NCBI RefSeq assembly: GCF_022343685.1
Contig: NZ_CP092123.1
Location: 2,976,001 to 3,040,000, forward strand
DNA from: Marinobacterium sediminicola
GTDB taxonomy: Bacteria > Pseudomonadota > Gammaproteobacteria > Pseudomonadales > Balneatricaceae
Length of the DNA: 64,000 bases
Direction of reading: 5' to 3'
This document shows, in pieces, positions 1-8,340 of this stretch. Under the pieces are notes generated by a model, which saw only the letters and a program-made list of their open reading frames with translations, searched no databases and was not told the DNA's origin. The translations under genes were made by a program, and so were the position numbers. How positions within the stretch are numbered: the first letter of the stretch is position 1; every line of letters starts with the position of its first letter.

Positions 1-22
1 CCTGGTGAAGCAGAAACTCTAA
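1..22 (+). CDS. C-terminal tail of probable GatB/YqeY family protein (partial)
   Basis: An open frame enters from the left edge and reads Leu-Val-Lys-Gln-Lys-Leu followed by TAA at 20-22. This resembles the usual end of YqeY proteins, and yqeY precedes dnaG in many gammaproteobacteria (rpsU-yqeY-dnaG-rpoD). Only six codons are visible, so the identification rests mostly on context. Confidence 0.45.
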
Positions 23-57
23 GGGTCCGCATACGCTGACCTGTCCGCGGAGCGAAC

Positions 58-1995
58 ATGGCAGGTCGAATACCCCAGCACTTCATTGACGACCTTCTGG
101 CCCGCATCAACATCGTTGATGTCGTAGACGGCCGCGTCAAACTCAAGCGCGCAGGCAAGAACTACTCTGGCCTCTGCCCGTTCCACAAGGAAAAGAGCCC
201 CTCATTCTCGGTCAGCCCCGACAAGCAGTTCTATTATTGCTTTGGATGCGGCGCCGGAGGCAATGCGCTCGGCTTCCTGATGGAATACGACCGCCTTAAC
301 TTCCCCGAAGCCGTTGAAGAGCTGGCCAAGCTCGCTGGCATGGAAGTCCCCCGCGAAGAAGGCCGCCAGATTGACCATCAACGCGAGCAGCAACTCAAGC
401 GCCAGTTTGAAGTCCTTGAACAGGCCAACACCTTTTTTCAACAACAGCTGCGCCAGTCAACAGACCGCCAACGCGCCGTCAGCTACCTGAAACAGCGCGG
501 CCTGAGCGGCCAGATTGCCGCCGCTTTCGGCATCGGCTACGCCCCGCCTGGCTGGGATAACCTGCTGCGCCACTTCGACCAGGTCGGCAACGCGACCGCC
601 CTGCTTGAACAGTCCGGCATGGTGATCCACAACGAAGACAAACAAAGCCACTACGACCGTTTCCGCGATCGCATCATGTTCCCGATCCGCGATGTACGAG
701 GCCGTGTCATCGGCTTCGGCGGCCGTGTTCTGGGTGACGACAAGCCAAAGTACCTGAACTCACCTGAAACTCCCACATTCCACAAGGGACGTGAACTTTA
801 CGGTCTTTACGAAGCCCGCAAGCACAGCAACCATCTGGACCGGCTGCTGATTGTTGAAGGCTATATGGATGTGGTCAGCCTGGCTCAGCACGGCATTCAC
901 TGGTCTGTTGCCACTCTGGGGACGGCAACCACGGCGCAACACCTGGAGCGCCTGTTCAAACTGGTCCCCGAGGTAATCTTCTGCTTCGACGGCGATCAGG
1001 CCGGTCGCACGGCAGCTCGCCGCGCCCTGAATACCGCCCTGCCCGTCATCAAGGATGGTCAGGAGGCGCGCTTCCTGTTCCTGCCGGATGGCGAAGACCC
1101 GGACACACTCGTACGCAAGGAAGGTGAGGCCGCCTTCAGCGAGCGCGTCAGCCAGGCCCTGCCATTGAGCGAATTCTTCTTCAAATCCATGAGCGAAGAG
1201 GCTGATCTGACCAGCATGGATGGGCGCGCCCGGTTCAGCAACACAGCCCTGCCCCTGATTAACTCGATGCAACCCAGCCTGCTGAAGCAGATGATGCTGG
1301 ACCGCATTTGTGACATCACCGGACTCAGCCTTGAACAGCTCAGCAGCGTCATCGACCTGCACCAGGCCACTCACGAGCCTGCCCCCAGCCGCTTTCAGAG
1401 CACTGCATCCGCCGAGAGACATTACGATCCTCGCGAATATGCCAGCCATGATCATTACGATGACAGCAACTACGGCTACGACAATTACGCCGAAACCCAG
1501 ATCCGGCCCGACCATTCCGCCCCTCGAAGCACACCGCGCCCCCGAACTGCGAGCGCCAACAGCCCCGGAAATCAGGGCTCACGAAACCTCGTCAATCAGG
1601 CGGTATCCATACTGCTGCATCGCCCCGAGCTGGCTCATAGCGCACCGGCAGCCGACAGTTTTCGTACTCTGCTCGAGCCCAACATTGAGGTCCTGATCAA
1701 TCTGCTGGACTATCTGCAAAAAGACCCCAGCAGCTCACTGGGGACTCTACTGGTCGACTGGCAAGATGCAGAAGAGCACCGTTCCGACCTGATGCTACTG
1801 AACGAGATATCGCATCTGGACCCCATCCTCGGCGACGTGGACGCTGCCAGCCTGCTCGATGATACGCTCAAGCGCCTGCTGGCCCGCCGCCAGGAAGCAC
1901 AGCTGGATCAACTCTTGAAAAAATCACGCCAATCCCCATTAACAGATGAAGAGAAGCGCGACCTTCAGCAACTGTTACTGAACAGACAACATTAA
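58..1995 (+). CDS. dnaG: DNA primase DnaG
   Basis: Makes the RNA primers used by the replisome at each Okazaki fragment and is recruited by the DnaB helicase. The 645-residue protein has the three expected parts: an N-terminal CHC2 zinc finger (Cys40, His43, Cys61, Cys64), a Toprim catalytic core with the EGYMD motif near residue 267 and the CFDGDQAG motif with Asp311/Asp313, and a C-terminal helicase-binding region after about residue 510. A low-complexity Asp/Tyr/Ser/Pro-rich linker at about 440-510 joins core and C-terminal domain. The ATG at 58 follows GGAG. It lies between the probable yqeY tail and rpoD, the classic macromolecular-synthesis order. Length is slightly above the usual 580-660 range midpoint. 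Identification is secure. Confidence 0.98.
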   Translation: MAGRIPQHFIDDLLARINIVDVVDGRVKLKRAGKNYSGLCPFHKEKSPSFSVSPDKQFYYCFGCGAGGNALGFLMEYDRLNFPEAVEELAKLAGMEVPREEGRQIDHQREQQLKRQFEVLEQANTFFQQQLRQSTDRQRAVSYLKQRGLSGQIAAAFGIGYAPPGWDNLLRHFDQVGNATALLEQSGMVIHNEDKQSHYDRFRDRIMFPIRDVRGRVIGFGGRVLGDDKPKYLNSPETPTFHKGRELYGLYEARKHSNHLDRLLIVEGYMDVVSLAQHGIHWSVATLGTATTAQHLERLFKLVPEVIFCFDGDQAGRTAARRALNTALPVIKDGQEARFLFLPDGEDPDTLVRKEGEAAFSERVSQALPLSEFFFKSMSEEADLTSMDGRARFSNTALPLINSMQPSLLKQMMLDRICDITGLSLEQLSSVIDLHQATHEPAPSRFQSTASAERHYDPREYASHDHYDDSNYGYDNYAETQIRPDHSAPRSTPRPRTASANSPGNQGSRNLVNQAVSILLHRPELAHSAPAADSFRTLLEPNIEVLINLLDYLQKDPSSSLGTLLVDWQDAEEHRSDLMLLNEISHLDPILGDVDAASLLDDTLKRLLARRQEAQLDQLLKKSRQSPLTDEEKRDLQQLLLNRQH

Positions 1996-2084
1996 AAAAA
2001 CAGGCATGTTTTTTTCAGGCAAACGCCTGATTTCTGGTCTATTCTCTTAACGAAGCGGTCTATACCGGCAGTGCAGCAATCAGC

Positions 2085-2119
2085 TTCCTGTAGCCGAAAA
2101 CAGCCCGATCGGGTATAAT
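2085..2119 (+). promoter_or_regulatory. Candidate rpoD promoter
   Basis: A perfect TATAAT lies at 2114-2119, 57 bases before the rpoD ATG, in the 181-base gap after dnaG. No good -35 hexamer sits at 17 bases; TTCCTG at 2085-2090 is too far. It may depend on the -10 alone or on another sigma factor. The same gap holds an A7/T7 AT-rich hairpin (1994-2015) and a CAGGC/GCCTG hairpin (2016-2029), neither a convincing terminator. Confidence 0.45.
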
Positions 2120-2176
2120 ACTGCGCTTATTTTTCCGCCATCAGTCACATCAGCATTCATTCGTTGCAGGGGTTCT

Positions 2177-4024
2177 ATGTCAGACACATCCCAACAGCAG
2201 TCTCGTCTTAAGGAACTGATCGCCCGAGGCAAAGAGCAGGGCTATCTTACCTATGCCGAGGTTAACGATCACCTGCCGGAGGACATCGCCGACCCGGATC
2301 AGGTCGAAGACATCATCCGCATGATCAACGACATGGGTATTCGTGTTGCTGAAGAAGCACCGGATGCCGAAGACCTCCTGCTGAGCGGCGGCGACTCAGC
2401 CGACGAAGCCGACGACGAAGCCGTAGCCGCACTGGCTGCAGTAGAATCCGATGCCGGTCGCACCACTGATCCGGTCCGCATGTACATGCGTGAAATGGGT
2501 ACCGTTGAGCTGCTGACGCGAGAAGGTGAAATTGATATCGCCAAGCGGATTGAGGAAGGCATCCGTGAAGTGATGATGGCCCTGTCACGCTTCCCGGGCA
2601 GCGTCGATATCGTTCTCGATGCCTACAATCAGGTACTGCAGGAAGAAGGTCGCCTGAGCGACATTTTCAGCGGCTATATCGACCCTGATGCTGACGTACC
2701 GGAAGACGAGACTGATGCACCTGTCGACCTGGACGATGATGACCAGGACGACCGCGATGACGACGATGATGACGATGATGACAAGGACAGCGACTCCAGT
2801 GACGACAAGGAGCGCGGCCCGGACCCCGAAGAAGCACGCCAGCGTTTCGGCCTGATTCAGGAATGCCTGGACAAGCTCAACGAAACCGTTGCCCGCAATG
2901 GCTCAGCGGACGAGATCGAATTCGCAGCCATGGCACTGGCTAACGCTTTTGCGCCAATCAAGCTGTCCCCGCGTTACTACGACCTGCTGGTTGAGCGTGT
3001 ACGTGACTGTGTCGAGAATATCCGCAAGCAGGAGCGCAGCATCATGCGCATCTGTACGCAGCGCGCCAAGATGCCGCGCCCCGATTTCATCAAGAGCTTC
3101 CCCGGCAATGAAGTCAGCCACGCATGGCTGGAAGAACTGGCCAACAGCAACAAGCCTTACGCTGCCGCCATTGGTCGCCACATGTCCGACCTGCAGCGCG
3201 CACAGCGCCGCCTGCTGCAAATTGAAGAAAACACGGGTCTGACGCTGGCCGAGATCAAAGAGGTCAACCGTGACCTTTCCATCGGTGAAGCCCGCGCCCG
3301 CCGCGCCAAGAAAGAAATGGTCGAGGCCAACCTGCGTCTAGTTATCTCCATTGCCAAGAAATACACCAACCGCGGCCTGCAGTTCCTCGACCTGATTCAG
3401 GAAGGCAATATCGGCCTGATGAAAGCGGTCGACAAGTTCGAATACCGTCGCGGATACAAGTTCTCCACGTATGCCACCTGGTGGATTCGTCAGGCGATTA
3501 CTCGCTCCATCGCTGACCAGGCTCGTACCATCCGTATCCCGGTACACATGATCGAAACGATCAACAAGCTCAACCGCATCTCTCGCCAGATGCTGCAGGA
3601 GATGGGCCGCGAAGCCACTCCGGAAGAGCTGGCCGAACGCATGGAAATGCCGGAAGACAAGATTCGCAAGGTACTGAAGATCGCCAAAGAGCCGATCTCC
3701 ATGGAAACCCCGATCGGTGACGACGAAGACTCCAGCCTGGGTGATTTTATTGAGGACACCACCTTGTCCTCACCGGTAGACACCGCAACCGGCGAAGGCC
3801 TGCGTGAAGCCACTCGTGAAATCCTCTCCGGCCTGACCGCGCGTGAGGCCAAGGTCCTGCGCATGCGCTTCGGTATCGACATGAACACCGACCACACCCT
3901 CGAGGAAGTGGGCAAGCAGTTCGACGTCACCCGTGAGCGTATTCGTCAGATTGAAGCCAAGGCACTGCGCAAACTGCGCCACCCAAGCCGCTCCGATCAC
4001 CTGCGCACGTTTATCGACGAATAA
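2177..4024 (+). CDS. rpoD: Primary sigma factor sigma-70 (RpoD)
   Basis: Directs RNA polymerase to housekeeping promoters. The 615-residue protein shows region 1.1 at the N-terminus, region 1.2 starting at [11 protein letters not shown] (about residue 97), a non-conserved region, then regions 2-4. Region 2.3-2.4 contains [17 protein letters not shown], and region 4.2 ends with a [17 protein letters not shown] helix-turn-helix. The non-conserved region carries a run of almost pure Asp encoded by about 2724-2800, followed by Asp/Ser residues; acidic stretches are known here, but this one is long. GGGG precedes the start by about 6 bases. The gene is followed by a strong terminator and then a tRNA. 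Confidence 0.99.
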   Translation: MSDTSQQQSRLKELIARGKEQGYLTYAEVNDHLPEDIADPDQVEDIIRMINDMGIRVAEEAPDAEDLLLSGGDSADEADDEAVAALAAVESDAGRTTDPVRMYMREMGTVELLTREGEIDIAKRIEEGIREVMMALSRFPGSVDIVLDAYNQVLQEEGRLSDIFSGYIDPDADVPEDETDAPVDLDDDDQDDRDDDDDDDDDKDSDSSDDKERGPDPEEARQRFGLIQECLDKLNETVARNGSADEIEFAAMALANAFAPIKLSPRYYDLLVERVRDCVENIRKQERSIMRICTQRAKMPRPDFIKSFPGNEVSHAWLEELANSNKPYAAAIGRHMSDLQRAQRRLLQIEENTGLTLAEIKEVNRDLSIGEARARRAKKEMVEANLRLVISIAKKYTNRGLQFLDLIQEGNIGLMKAVDKFEYRRGYKFSTYATWWIRQAITRSIADQARTIRIPVHMIETINKLNRISRQMLQEMGREATPEELAERMEMPEDKIRKVLKIAKEPISMETPIGDDEDSSLGDFIEDTTLSSPVDTATGEGLREATREILSGLTAREAKVLRMRFGIDMNTDHTLEEVGKQFDVTRERIRQIEAKALRKLRHPSRSDHLRTFIDE

Positions 4025-4042
4025 TCGTTTAATTTCATCATA

Positions 4043-4070
4043 TTGCGCCAATGACAGGACATGCTATCAT
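4043..4070 (+). promoter_or_regulatory. Probable tRNA promoter embedded in the rpoD terminator
   Basis: TTGCGC (4043-4048) and TATCAT (4065-4070) are spaced by 16 bases, with an extended -10 TG at 4062-4063. The next bases are GC-rich (TGGCGC), a discriminator typical of stable-RNA promoters under stringent control. The predicted start near 4077 is about ten bases before the tRNA. Both hexamers overlap the two arms of the terminator stem. Confidence 0.6.
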
Positions 4071-4084
4071 TGGCGCTCTTTTTT
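4045..4084 (+). terminator. Rho-independent terminator of rpoD
   Basis: A perfect 10-bp stem (GCGCCAATGA at 4045-4054 with TCATTGGCGC at 4067-4076) encloses a 12-base loop and is followed directly by TCTTTTTT (4077-4084). It begins 20 bases after the rpoD stop and ends one base before the tRNA. Confidence 0.9.
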
Positions 4085-4085
4085 A

Positions 4086-4162
<77 letters not shown>

Positions 4163-4532
4163 TCCACATCACACACCCATTACTCCTACCTGATGCACTG
4201 CACACATGACAGCGTCACTGTCATGCCGGCATGACTCCTACCTGCCTGAAAAACCAACAAAACCTCACCCCTGTACACCCACGGACAGACAGACCCCACC
4301 CCCTGCCAGACCCTTTTTTCTGAACATGCGTTTTACCAAAAAAGCCCCTGACGTCTCCATAAGCATACACACAACAAAAGAATGGCTTTTTATGAAGTTA
4401 CGCTATTGTCATCACTGTTCGGATGGTCTAAAACCTTAACCGAACTGCATTATTTACGTGCTTGAATATGCATCCATTCCTACCCTCGTCCGCGGGCCTG
4501 AGCTACCCGGACTTACTGAACAGGGAAGACGC
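4163..4532. other. Non-coding gap between the tRNA and the pil-chp operon
   Basis: No convincing gene lies in this 370-base stretch. Visible structure: an 11-base direct repeat ACTCCTACCTG at 4182-4192 and 4234-4244; an 8-bp hairpin CATGACAG/CTGTCATG (4205-4225) without a T run, possibly a weak tRNA end signal; and a distant inverted repeat AAAAAGCC (4339-4346) / GGCTTTTT (4384-4391). The pilG promoter should be here, but I see no strong -35/-10 pair. Confidence 0.6.
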
Positions 4533-5537
4533 ATGAAGATTGGGACAATCGGTTTCCCGGAAGATCAGCTCAAGAAGCTGGAAAAGATTCTGACCCTCTC
4601 CAAGAGCAAGACACTGTCTCTGACTGCATTCGAACCGGCGGAACTGCCGGATGTACTGCTGGTATTCGGGGACACCCTTGATGACCATAGTGAAGTCGCA
4701 GAATTTCCTGAGTCTTATCAGGAAAGACTGATTCTTGTTAACAAGAAAAAGCCCGACAGCGACCAGCAGGCTCATATCAAGCTGCCATTTATTTCATCGC
4801 GTGTGCTGCGCACACTGGAAGCCTATGAGCCGCTGCCTCAAAGCGAACCGGTGGTAGCAGAAGTCATTGCTGCTGAGGCTGTCGAAAGTACGGCTGTGGG
4901 CACATCTGCACAAACAGTTGAGCGTCAAGAAACTGACGTTTCTGCAGTACCGGTTGAGACAGGCGCAGCAGAGGCTGCAATCGATACCTCAGTCGATACT
5001 CTGGCCGAAGAAGAACCGGAGCTGGCACTCGAGACCATCACGACTGAAGCTGAAGCCGAGAAGGATAATCCGTTCAGCAAGTACGATGCCCAGATCGAAG
5101 CCGTGAGACGCCAGCAAGCCGAACTGGCTGAACAGCACAGCGATGACAGCTACTCGGTACTGGTGGTTGATGACAGTCACCCCATGCAACAGATGCTGGC
5201 GAAAGAGCTGCAGCACATGGATCAGCCGGTGGAAATCGACTTCGCCGATGACGGCGAAACCGCTCTGGATAAAGCCGAGAAGAACCACTACGACTTCATC
5301 TTCCTCGACATCATGATGCCGGGTATCGACGGATTTGAAACCTGCACACGACTGCGCCAGATGCCGGGGCTGAAAAAAACCCCCATTATCATGCTATCGT
5401 CGAAAACATCCCCTCTGGACGAAGTGAAGGGGATAATGGCAGGATCATCCACTTACCTGACCAAGCCGATCGATCACGTGGAATTCCAGAAGGTGATCAA
5501 GCGTGTTTCACGCTGGGTCAGTGAGTTCAAGAAATAA
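4533..5537 (+). CDS. pilG: PilG-type response regulator with an N-terminal extension
   Basis: First gene of the pil-chp chemosensory operon. The C-terminal receiver (about residues 205-330 of 334) has VLVVDD near 209, phosphoacceptor Asp259 in FLDIMMPG, and the TKPI lysine. PilG of P. aeruginosa is only about 135 residues, a bare receiver that promotes pilus extension and cAMP signalling. Here it is preceded by about 105 residues that look like a degenerate receiver without the Asp, ending in a KLPF-like strand, and by an acidic Glu/Ala/Thr-rich linker of about 90 residues. The ATG at 4533 is chosen over an upstream TTG/GTG-type start because of AGGGAAG eight bases before it. The call to PilG rests on the receiver and gene order. 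Confidence 0.8.
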   Translation: MKIGTIGFPEDQLKKLEKILTLSKSKTLSLTAFEPAELPDVLLVFGDTLDDHSEVAEFPESYQERLILVNKKKPDSDQQAHIKLPFISSRVLRTLEAYEPLPQSEPVVAEVIAAEAVESTAVGTSAQTVERQETDVSAVPVETGAAEAAIDTSVDTLAEEEPELALETITTEAEAEKDNPFSKYDAQIEAVRRQQAELAEQHSDDSYSVLVVDDSHPMQQMLAKELQHMDQPVEIDFADDGETALDKAEKNHYDFIFLDIMMPGIDGFETCTRLRQMPGLKKTPIIMLSSKTSPLDEVKGIMAGSSTYLTKPIDHVEFQKVIKRVSRWVSEFKK

Positions 5538-5575
5538 AGACTGGATCAATTAGAGCGAATACTGGAAATACACAC

Positions 5576-5941
5576 ATGGCAGTCAACAAGATTCTGATCG
5601 TAGAGGATGATCCGGTACAGCAGCAGCGGCTGCGCGAGATCCTGGTTTCGACAGGTGCGGAGATCATCGTCGGGGCCAATGGCCAGCAAGGTATCAATCT
5701 GGCTGAGCAGGAAAAGCCAGATCTGATATTCATGGACATCGTCATGCCGGAGGTGGATGGCTTCTCGGCCTGTCGCCAGATTACCAGCGGCGCCGAAACC
5801 AAAGGCATCCCGGTCGTGATCGTATCCAGCAAGCACGAGGATGCCGACCGCGTCTGGGCCCAGCTGCAGGGTGCCAGTGCCATCGTTGCCAAGCCCTACA
5901 CTGACCAGGAAATCCTGGACCAGGTTAAGGCTTTCAGTTGA
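5576..5941 (+). CDS. pilH: Twitching motility response regulator PilH
   Basis: A single-domain CheY-like receiver of 121 residues. The acidic pocket (Glu10-Asp11-Asp12), phosphoacceptor Asp54 in IFMDIVMP, the conserved Ser in VIVSSK and the AKPY lysine are all visible. In Pseudomonas, PilH acts with PilG downstream of the ChpA kinase, favouring pilus retraction or serving as a phosphate sink. It lies 38 bases after pilG and 16 before pilI, consistent with one operon. Confidence 0.92.
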   Translation: MAVNKILIVEDDPVQQQRLREILVSTGAEIIVGANGQQGINLAEQEKPDLIFMDIVMPEVDGFSACRQITSGAETKGIPVVIVSSKHEDADRVWAQLQGASAIVAKPYTDQEILDQVKAFS

Positions 5942-5957
5942 GGGGAGCGCTGCTTTG

Positions 5958-6491
5958 ATGGATGAGCTGATCCAGTCCGACAGCCCTGCCTTTTCCCTTA
6001 GCCTCCCTCAGGAAGACGGCCCCAGCTTTGACGAGATTCGGCACGGTTTCGAGCTCGCCGGACAGCATTACCTGCTGACAGCTGGCACCTTCTCCGAGCT
6101 TGCATCCCGAAGTCCTGTCTGCGGCTTGCCAGACAGCCCGCCCTGGTTTGCGGGCTTCATCAACCATCGTGGCCACACGGTACCGGTCTATGACTTGCCT
6201 TATCTGGCAACTCAGGAGCGTACCGATATGAGGGAACCCTATTGGATTTTGCTGCTGGATCAGCAACCCCATACAGCGGGTTTCCTGCTGACGCAAATCC
6301 CCTCGGTAGTGACCGACCCTGAGCGGCTCGGCATGGTTGACGCCGAAGCATCTCCCGCCCCCAAGCCTCTTCAGCCCTTCCTGAGCGAGCAGTACCGAGC
6401 CCTGGAAACGACCTGGTTCGAGCTTGATCACCGGGAGCTGCTGATAAAACTGAAAAAGACCTTCTATCAACCGGCTGCGTTGTTTGAATAA
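5958..6491 (+). CDS. pilI: CheW-like adaptor PilI
   Basis: Scaffold that links the PilJ receptor to the ChpA kinase. The 177-residue protein is a single CheW domain, containing GFINHRGHTVPVYDL (about 70-85) and the QIPSVV strand; P. aeruginosa PilI is about 178 residues. The ATG at 5958 is chosen because it matches that length; a TTG one codon upstream has better spacing from GGGGAG and is an alternative. The frame is open further upstream inside pilH, but that part is only the shadow of pilH. Confidence 0.88.
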   Translation: MDELIQSDSPAFSLSLPQEDGPSFDEIRHGFELAGQHYLLTAGTFSELASRSPVCGLPDSPPWFAGFINHRGHTVPVYDLPYLATQERTDMREPYWILLLDQQPHTAGFLLTQIPSVVTDPERLGMVDAEASPAPKPLQPFLSEQYRALETTWFELDHRELLIKLKKTFYQPAALFE

Positions 6492-6528
6492 CACCTTTAG
6501 CCGTCCATTTTGCTGAAAGGAACTAGAC

Positions 6529-8337
6529 ATGCCTCTTTTCTGGGAACTGCAGAACATACGGATGGGGATCAAGTTCGCCATCTCCGGTGTGCTTCTGATC
6601 GCAGGCATCATCGCAATTGCCGTGGCCTACTATCAGACCATCGTCATCGATGAGCAGTCGCAGTCTGTCAGCCGACAGACCCGCCAGCTGGCTGAAGACA
6701 CTTCACGCCTCGACTTCATGCTGGTGGATGTTCAGCAGGCCCTGACCGAGGCACGTCTGTCGCCCAGCGACAAGAACTTGACCGAATTCGCCGTCGCGGC
6801 CGAGAACTTTAACAATGGCCTGAAATCGCTGATGCAACGCCTGCGCAGCAACGAGGATCGCCAGAACATCCAGCAGCGACTGGACGCGCTCGGGCTGGCT
6901 GACAAGATGAATCGATTGGTTGAAGTTCGCTCTCAGGGCGCTTCGCCCACGATACAGGCAGCGCTGATGCAGCAGACCTTCGGCACACTGCTGTCAGATC
7001 TGCGAGAAGTGAACGCCAGCCTGCAGCTGCTTACCGATGTCTATGCGGATCAGGATGGCCAGGCACGAACTGCGGCGATGTCGCAGATGATCAAACTGTT
7101 CTTTGCTTCCCTGGTGGTACTGGGTCTTGCTTTGGCAATCGCGCTGGCGATCACCAAGTACGGCGTATTGGACCCGGTACAGCGGATTCAGGATACCGTG
7201 GACGCTGTACGTGCCGGTGACACCGAAGCCCGTACACGCCTTGAGACCAAGGACGAGCTCGGCCAGATGGCTACCGTACTGGATACCCTGCTGGATGAAA
7301 AAGAGGAAGCGCTGGCCAAGCAGGCTGCCGAGAACAAGAAGCTCAATGCGTCCATCATCGAGCTGATCCAGAGCGTGTTCAAGATCAGTCAGCGTGACCT
7401 GACCGTGCGCGTTCCGGTCGCCGAGGACATCACCGGTGCAGTTGCTGACTCCATCAACCAGCTGACCAACTCCATCGAAAACGTATTGCGTGAAGTCAGT
7501 GCGGTAACCCAGGAGGTGAACAGCACCTCCATTCAGGTTAAAACCCAGTCTGAAGCCGTGCTGCTACAGGCAACCAAAGAGCAGGAAGAGATCAACGAAA
7601 CCCTCGAAGGTCTCGACTCCGCCATTCAGGCGATGCAGCTGATTGCCAAGCTGGCAGCCGTCACCAACAGTGCCTCGCAAAAAGCGATCAGCACATCAGA
7701 GAACGCCAAGGAGTCGGTGTCTGCCACCATCGACAGCATCAACAAGATTCGCCAGACCATTCACGAGGCAGAGAAGCGAATCAAGCGACTGGGCGAACGT
7801 TCCCAGGAGATCGGCGGCATCATCAACCTGATCAACAACATTTCAGAACGTACCCACATCCTGTCCCTGAACGCCAGTATGCACGCAGCCTCTGCCGGTG
7901 AAGCCGGCCGTGGTCTGATGGTGGTAGTAGACGAGGTACAGCGTCTTGCGGAGAACTCCCGCGAAGCGACCTCCGAGATTGAAAGTCTGGTCAACAACAT
8001 CCAGCTCGAGACTGCGGATACCATCCACGTAATCAACACCGTAATCGAGGATGTAGTCGCAGGCACACGTCTGGCAGAGCAGGCCGGTGAGCGTATGGAA
8101 GAAACCCGCGCAACCACGCAGTCTCTGGTTGAATCCGTTGTCCGTATCGCGCAGAACGCTACAGGCCAGGCCAAGCTGGCTCAGAACCTGCGTCAGCGTG
8201 CAGGCAGTATCAATGAGTTCACCCAGGCGACCAACAGCGAAATGCTGCAGCAGAAGCAGCTGTCTGAACGCCTGGTAGGCGCCGCAGATGAGCTCCAGCG
8301 TTCCATCAGCGTATTCAAACTGCAGCATTCGGAGTAA
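6529..8337 (+). CDS. pilJ: Methyl-accepting chemotaxis-type receptor PilJ
   Basis: Inner-membrane receptor that feeds signals to the Chp kinase controlling type IV pili. It has an N-terminal transmembrane helix (about 14-33), a periplasmic helical domain, a second transmembrane helix (about 188-209), a HAMP region, and a long cytoplasmic coiled coil. The hairpin tip near 445-477 reads SLNASMHAASAGEAGRG, the PilJ variant of the usual receptor tip. At 602 residues it is shorter than the 682-residue Pseudomonas protein, mostly N-terminally. AAGGAACT precedes the ATG. No pilK methyltransferase follows. Confidence 0.93.
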   Translation: MPLFWELQNIRMGIKFAISGVLLIAGIIAIAVAYYQTIVIDEQSQSVSRQTRQLAEDTSRLDFMLVDVQQALTEARLSPSDKNLTEFAVAAENFNNGLKSLMQRLRSNEDRQNIQQRLDALGLADKMNRLVEVRSQGASPTIQAALMQQTFGTLLSDLREVNASLQLLTDVYADQDGQARTAAMSQMIKLFFASLVVLGLALAIALAITKYGVLDPVQRIQDTVDAVRAGDTEARTRLETKDELGQMATVLDTLLDEKEEALAKQAAENKKLNASIIELIQSVFKISQRDLTVRVPVAEDITGAVADSINQLTNSIENVLREVSAVTQEVNSTSIQVKTQSEAVLLQATKEQEEINETLEGLDSAIQAMQLIAKLAAVTNSASQKAISTSENAKESVSATIDSINKIRQTIHEAEKRIKRLGERSQEIGGIINLINNISERTHILSLNASMHAASAGEAGRGLMVVVDEVQRLAENSREATSEIESLVNNIQLETADTIHVINTVIEDVVAGTRLAEQAGERMEETRATTQSLVESVVRIAQNATGQAKLAQNLRQRAGSINEFTQATNSEMLQQKQLSERLVGAADELQRSISVFKLQHSE

Positions 8338-8340
8338 AGC

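Noticed and set aside
1994-2029. A7/T7 hairpin and CAGGC hairpin after dnaG as a terminator
   Set aside because: The first stem is nearly all A-T and the second has no T run after it; not convincing.
4206-4439. A 77-codon frame after the tRNA
   Set aside because: Pro/Thr-rich product, no ribosome-binding site, no family resemblance; treated as non-coding.
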